Assembly (NCBI RefSeq): GCF_012933655.1
Contig: NZ_JABBJJ010000100.1
Coordinates: 1 to 36,296 of the forward strand
DNA length: 36,296 nucleotides
Source of the DNA: Pyxidicoccus fallax
GTDB taxonomy: Bacteria > Myxococcota > Myxococcia > Myxococcales > Myxococcaceae
Direction: 5' to 3'
Positions 32,947 through 36,296 of this stretch are shown piece by piece. Made by a program: the position numbers and the translations under genes. The stretch's first letter is position 1. Each line of letters opens with the position of its first letter. The notes under the pieces are model-generated. The model was not told where the DNA came from. It did no database searches and was given only the letters and a program-made list of their open reading frames with translations.

Positions 32947-34776
32947 TCAGCGGTCGCGTGAGAGGATGACCACGCTGTACGGACCGAGGTTGTTCAACGT
33001 GCCGCTCGCGGGCATGCCGTCCCGGCCGCTCCACCGGCCGCCCACGTCGAAGCTCTGGGCGTTGCCGAAGTCACCGGAATATCCCTGCCAGTCGCTGTTG
33101 AAGCGCACCTTCCATGTGCCATCGGAGGGCAGACCGAGCTCGTAGTTGGCGAGGTGCTTCCCACCGAAGTTCACGACGACGAGGGTGTCATCGCCCGGCC
33201 CACCCCTGTCCCAGCGGTGGAAGGCGATGACCTTGTCATCGTTGTTCACGTGGTGGACGTTGACGTGCTCACCGTGCAATCCCGCGGTGTTGTCATTCCA
33301 GTTGCGCCGCAGCTTGATGAGGTCGGTATAGGCCTGGTTGATGCCGGCGAAGTGCTCCTTCTTCTTCCAGTCGAGCGGGGCTCCGTCCTGGAAGTGGCCG
33401 TCCTCGAGGAACTCCTGGCCCTGGAAGAGCATGGGAATGCCGGGGCTCGTCATGGTGAGCGCGGCGCCGATGAGAGAGCGCTTCCTGGCGTGGTAGCCGC
33501 CCGCGTCCCAGCCACCCACCTCGCTCGGCAGGCGCTGCTTGCCGTTGGCCACCTCGTCGTGGCTCTCGGTGTAGATGACACGCTGGGTGGCGCTGCCGTT
33601 GTACTTGAAGCCAATGGCCCGGGCGACCGCGTGCATGTCCCGGTCGCTGTCGGAGAACGCGGTGAGGGCGGCGCGCACCGGGTGCACGAAGTTGGCGTCC
33701 CACTGTGAGCCGAAGCCCGCGCCATCCGGGTGGGTGACGCCCGCCTCGTTCCCCAGGTCCTCGGCGATGATGAGCTTCTGGGGGAACTCGCGTTCCACCG
33801 CGTCGTTGAGCTCCTTGAGGAACTGCCAGCCCTGCGGATTGTCCGCGCCGCTGGCCATGCGGATCTCCTTCGTGGCGTCGAGCCGCAGGCCGTCCATGTG
33901 GTAGTCGCGCAGCCACATCAGGGCGTTGTCTCGCAGGTAGTCGCGCACCTCGTGGCGACCGTAGTCCGGACGCGTGTGGCCCCAGGGCGTCTTCGCGCGC
34001 CAGTCCGTGTAGAAGTAGCTGCCGCCGTTGCCGTAGGTCTCCCCGTCGAAGTCCCAGTGCGGCAAGTCACCAGGCCCCAGGTGGTTGTAGACGACGTCCA
34101 TCACCACGCCGAGGCCGCGCTTGTGGGCCTCGTCGACGAAGCGCTTGAGGTCATCCGAGCTGCCGTAGGCGCTCTCGGGGGCGTTGGGGTAGGCGGGGTT
34201 GTAGCCCCAGCTGAAGTCGGCGGCGAACTCGGCCGAGGGCATCAGCTCGATGACGTTGATGCCCAGGTCCTTCAAGTGGTCCAGATTGTCGATGGCGCGC
34301 TGCCAGTTGCCGGGGCCCCCGCCGGGCTCGTCGTGGAAGGTGCCCACGTGCATCTCGTAGATGACCACCTCGTTCCAGGGCGGCATCTGGAAGTCCCAGT
34401 CGTGCTTCCACGGGTACGCCATGTGGTCGACGATGACCGAGTTGCCCGTGGAGTTCGTCACGGCATTGGCGCGCGGGTCGCCCTTCCAGCGCCAGTCGCC
34501 GGACTTCCCCTGGACGACGTACTGATACTGCTGGCCTGCCTTGGCGCCGGGGACATCGAGCGAGAAGTTGCCGCTCGGCTCGCGCCGCAGCTCCACCGCC
34601 CGCCAGTTGCTGAAGTCGCCCGCCACCTGCACCCGCTGGGCGTTGGGTGCCCACACCCGGAAGGTGGTTCCCCCGTCGTAGGGGATGGCGCCCATGCCGG
34701 GGCGGCTGGAGGGCTCGGCGGACACCGCGGCGCTGTCTGGAGGGTTGCTGACGCGGGCGAATCCGGAACGGAGCAT
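32947..34776 (-). CDS. GH13 family enzyme, 1,4-alpha-glucan branching type
   Basis: The 609-residue protein starts at ATG 34776, with AAGGA just upstream; the frame extends to 35100 opposite another gene and is rejected there. An N-terminal CBM48 domain (about 30-120, RVWAPNAQ and AGDFSNW) is followed by the GH13 barrel: EMHVGTF, MDVVYNH (226-232), GLRLDA with nucleophile Asp300, IAED with acid/base Glu339, and ESHDE with His406-Asp407. The C-terminal beta domain ends the protein. These regions fit glycogen branching enzyme and also resemble TreZ-type maltooligosyltrehalose trehalohydrolase, so the exact activity is not settled. No glg or tre operon surrounds it. It acts on glycogen-like glucan in the cytosol. 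Confidence 0.85.
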   Translation of the reverse strand: MLRSGFARVSNPPDSAAVSAEPSSRPGMGAIPYDGGTTFRVWAPNAQRVQVAGDFSNWRAVELRREPSGNFSLDVPGAKAGQQYQYVVQGKSGDWRWKGDPRANAVTNSTGNSVIVDHMAYPWKHDWDFQMPPWNEVVIYEMHVGTFHDEPGGGPGNWQRAIDNLDHLKDLGINVIELMPSAEFAADFSWGYNPAYPNAPESAYGSSDDLKRFVDEAHKRGLGVVMDVVYNHLGPGDLPHWDFDGETYGNGGSYFYTDWRAKTPWGHTRPDYGRHEVRDYLRDNALMWLRDYHMDGLRLDATKEIRMASGADNPQGWQFLKELNDAVEREFPQKLIIAEDLGNEAGVTHPDGAGFGSQWDANFVHPVRAALTAFSDSDRDMHAVARAIGFKYNGSATQRVIYTESHDEVANGKQRLPSEVGGWDAGGYHARKRSLIGAALTMTSPGIPMLFQGQEFLEDGHFQDGAPLDWKKKEHFAGINQAYTDLIKLRRNWNDNTAGLHGEHVNVHHVNNDDKVIAFHRWDRGGPGDDTLVVVNFGGKHLANYELGLPSDGTWKVRFNSDWQGYSGDFGNAQSFDVGGRWSGRDGMPASGTLNNLGPYSVVILSRDR

Positions 34777-34810
34777 GTTCCTTGCTGAACGACGCGAAGG
34801 CGGATGCAAG

Positions 34811-35686
34811 ATGGAGCCTCCTCGAAAGAAAGGGCTTTCCGTGTCACGCGCACCCTTTTCCTGGTGGAGTCCATTGCCGCTGGTTGTGATGGGAGTCGCC
34901 TGTGCGAGCGTCCAGCCGAAGCCGACGACCGACACGGCTTGCACGGACGCGAAGGCGCTGTGCTGGAACTTCGAGGAGGGCACGCTGCCGTCCGGCTGGA
35001 CAGCGGGCCGTGACGAGTTCAGCGGCCAGCTCCTCGTGGACGACTCGCGGGCCCGCTCCGGCCGGTACGCGCTGCACGCGAAGGGGCTCGTGGGCGGCAA
35101 GGAGGGGACGCAGGGCGGCCCGAAGAAGACCCTCCGCTTCGAGCTGCCCGCCCACTTCGGTCCGGTGATGTGGGGCCGAGCCTATGTCTACACGACGCCC
35201 GCGCGTCCGGCCTCGCACGCGGGGCTCTTCAACGCGCGGTATCCACGGCCCGGCAGCGCGGACCGCGCGTTCGACACGCTCGACTGGTACGAGGTCGCCA
35301 CCTTCCGCGAGAAGTACATGGCCATCTGGCACCCGCCCGAGCCGCCCGGCTTTCCGGAGTGGGTGCAGGTCTCCGACACGCCGCTCGTGCTCGACCGGTG
35401 GACCTGCCTCGAATGGCTCTTCGACGGTGCCAACGGAGACCACCCCGAGGCCGCGGAGCCGCGCGTCTGGCTCGATGGCGTGGAGCTCTCGTGGCCCGAG
35501 CGGTTCATCTTCTCCGACCCGCCCACCACGGCGCCGCTGGTGCGGGAGAAGGCCACGGACTTCACGGTCATCGAGGCCGGCGTCTTCCTGTACCAGGGCC
35601 TCTCGGTGCCCACCGACTGGTGGCTGGACGACCTCGCCGTCGGCACGCAGCGCATCGGCTGTGAGCCGGGCCAACAGTCCCGCTAG
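34811..35686 (+). CDS. Lipoprotein with lectin/lyase-like jelly-roll domain
   Basis: The protein is 291 residues from ATG 34811; a GTG at 34841 is an alternative that gives a tidier signal peptide. The leader ends in VMGVAC (lipobox Cys near residue 31), so it is a lipoprotein. The mature part looks like a concanavalin A-like or Cip1-type jelly roll. It starts CWNFEEG with ARSGRYALHAKG, then has aromatic strands (WGRAYVYTT, LDWYEVATF, CLEWLFDGAN) and the closing WWLDDLAVG, typical of glycan-binding or polysaccharide-lyase folds. The divergent neighbour is a glucan enzyme, only 34 bases away. A carbohydrate role is an inference from fold only. Confidence 0.7.
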   Translation: MEPPRKKGLSVSRAPFSWWSPLPLVVMGVACASVQPKPTTDTACTDAKALCWNFEEGTLPSGWTAGRDEFSGQLLVDDSRARSGRYALHAKGLVGGKEGTQGGPKKTLRFELPAHFGPVMWGRAYVYTTPARPASHAGLFNARYPRPGSADRAFDTLDWYEVATFREKYMAIWHPPEPPGFPEWVQVSDTPLVLDRWTCLEWLFDGANGDHPEAAEPRVWLDGVELSWPERFIFSDPPTTAPLVREKATDFTVIEAGVFLYQGLSVPTDWWLDDLAVGTQRIGCEPGQQSR

Positions 35687-35689
35687 GAA

Positions 35690-36058
35690 TCAGCCTCCAC
35701 CCCGCGCTGCCAGCAGCGGGACGAGGTCCACGCCCTGCCACAACCGTTCGCGCATCTCGCGCGTGTCCGCCAGCGCCCGCGCGCCCCGGGGTGTCACGTT
35801 GAACAGCCGGCGGGAGGGACCGGCGACCGCCTCGCCACGCTCCGACGCGAGCAGCCCCTTCGCCTCCAGCCGGTCCAGCGTCGCGTACACCGCGCCGATG
35901 GCCACCTCGCGCCCGGCCACCTCCTCCAGCTCCCGGCGCACCGCCATCCCATACGCGCCCCCGCCTCCAGGGGCGCGCCCGGTGCGCAGCACGGCCAGCA
36001 GCACCTGCTCCTCGAAGGTGCCCAGGGGCGCGTCGGACGTCGTGGGCTGATTGGACAC
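35690..36058 (-). CDS. PadR family transcriptional regulator
   Basis: The 122-residue protein starts at GTG 36058, with AGGAGGAG five bases upstream. It has the PadR winged helix: LGTFEEQVLLAVL, then YGMAVRRELEE, the recognition part VAIGAVYATLDRLEAKGLLAS, and the wing with RRLFNVTPRGARAL. These are dimeric repressors that often control their neighbouring transporter genes. The permease gene ends 25 bases upstream, so the two are probably one transcript. The stop lies three bases from the stop of the convergent lipoprotein gene. Confidence 0.92.
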   Translation of the reverse strand: MSNQPTTSDAPLGTFEEQVLLAVLRTGRAPGGGGAYGMAVRRELEEVAGREVAIGAVYATLDRLEAKGLLASERGEAVAGPSRRLFNVTPRGARALADTREMRERLWQGVDLVPLLAARGGG

Positions 36059-36083
36059 GGAACTCCTCCTCTGGAACGACAGT

Positions 36084-36296
36084 CTAGCCCTCGCGGAACA
36101 CGACGGACGGGTCCATCCGGCTGGCTCGCCACGCGGGCACCAGCGCCGCGACGACGCCCACCGCCAGCAGCCCCAGCGTGGCGCCAGCCAGCGACAGCGG
36201 GTCCACCGCGCTCACCCCGTACAGGAACGAGGACAAGAGCCGCGCCAGCACCAGCGCCGCGACGGTGCCAATCACCCCGCCCAGCAGCACCAGCGC
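36084..36296 (-). CDS. FtsX/MacB-type ABC permease, C-terminal part only
   Basis: Only the last 70 residues are in the window; the gene begins beyond the right edge. Two hydrophobic helices are visible (GGVIGTVAALVLARLLSSF and GATLGLLAVGVVAALVPAW), followed by the RASRMDPSVVFREG ending. This is the characteristic tail of MacB/FtsX-like permeases, including the tandem-permease (ADOP) group that is often paired with PadR regulators. It probably exports a lipid, peptide or toxic compound. Confidence 0.85.
   Translation of the reverse strand, partial: ALVLLGGVIGTVAALVLARLLSSFLYGVSAVDPLSLAGATLGLLAVGVVAALVPAWRASRMDPSVVFREG

Noticed and set aside
34777..35100. Longer start for the GH13 enzyme
   Set aside because: The extra part runs opposite the divergent lipoprotein gene and has no homology-like features; CBM48 begins after ATG 34776.
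1..36296. CRISPR arrays, insertion sequences, integrase, rRNA genes
   Set aside because: No regularly spaced repeats, transposase or recombinase motifs, or rRNA sequence were seen in the window.

Overview
The window reads as chromosomal DNA of a myxobacterium, most likely of the Myxococcus/Corallococcus/Pyxidicoccus group. The signs are: GC-rich codons almost throughout; a DUF2381-type secreted protein coupled to a eukaryote-like Ser/Thr kinase; several lipoproteins, one with an Asp-Ala-Gly-Thr repeat behind its lipobox; and a multidomain lipid synthase of the polyunsaturated fatty acid (PUFA) synthase kind. This placement is inferred from gene content, not from a marker gene.

Left part (1-8150): a DUF2381 gene overlaps a transmembrane Ser/Thr kinase gene by ATGA. 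A second kinase-fold protein follows whose catalytic loop has lost the usual Asp, Lys and Asn. From about 5000 to 7550 the DNA is visibly poorer in GC and carries two small unknown genes, an unknown 218-residue protein and a Mrr-like nuclease. This stretch ends at a tRNA 3'-end fragment (8120-8147) that still has a hairpin terminator behind it but has no 5' half. I read this as the distal attachment site of an integrated island whose other end lies left of the window.

Middle part (8230-23040): ordinary accessory and housekeeping genes. A decayed small gene and a small unknown gene come first, then an SDR oxidoreductase, a lipoate ligase/octanoyltransferase-type enzyme, an alpha/beta hydrolase, a zinc-binding membrane protein and a metzincin-like lipoprotein protease. 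Two divergent serine beta-lactamase-fold hydrolases (one with a TPR tail), a GT1 glycosyltransferase, a repeat-bearing lipoprotein, a Tat-exported intradiol-dioxygenase-like lipoprotein and a glycine-rich envelope protein follow.

Right part (22990-32740): the most interesting feature, a three-gene minus-strand operon for an unusual lipid. Gene 1 (30878-32506) carries two acyl carrier proteins fused to an SDR reductase. Gene 2 (24141-30854, 2237 residues) reads hotdog / acyltransferase / ketosynthase / chain-length-factor-like ketosynthase / ketoreductase / dehydratase. Gene 3 (23037-24116) is a membrane fatty acid desaturase. The parts are those of a PUFA-type iterative synthase, but the order and protein split match none of the standard Pfa, enediyne or heterocyst-glycolipid layouts I know. 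A hairpin follows the last gene, and an intrinsic terminator and operator-like palindromes lie upstream of the first.

Far right: a GH13 glucan-branching-type enzyme divergent from a lectin-fold-like lipoprotein, then a PadR regulator and the C-terminal end of an FtsX/MacB-type permease cut by the window edge.
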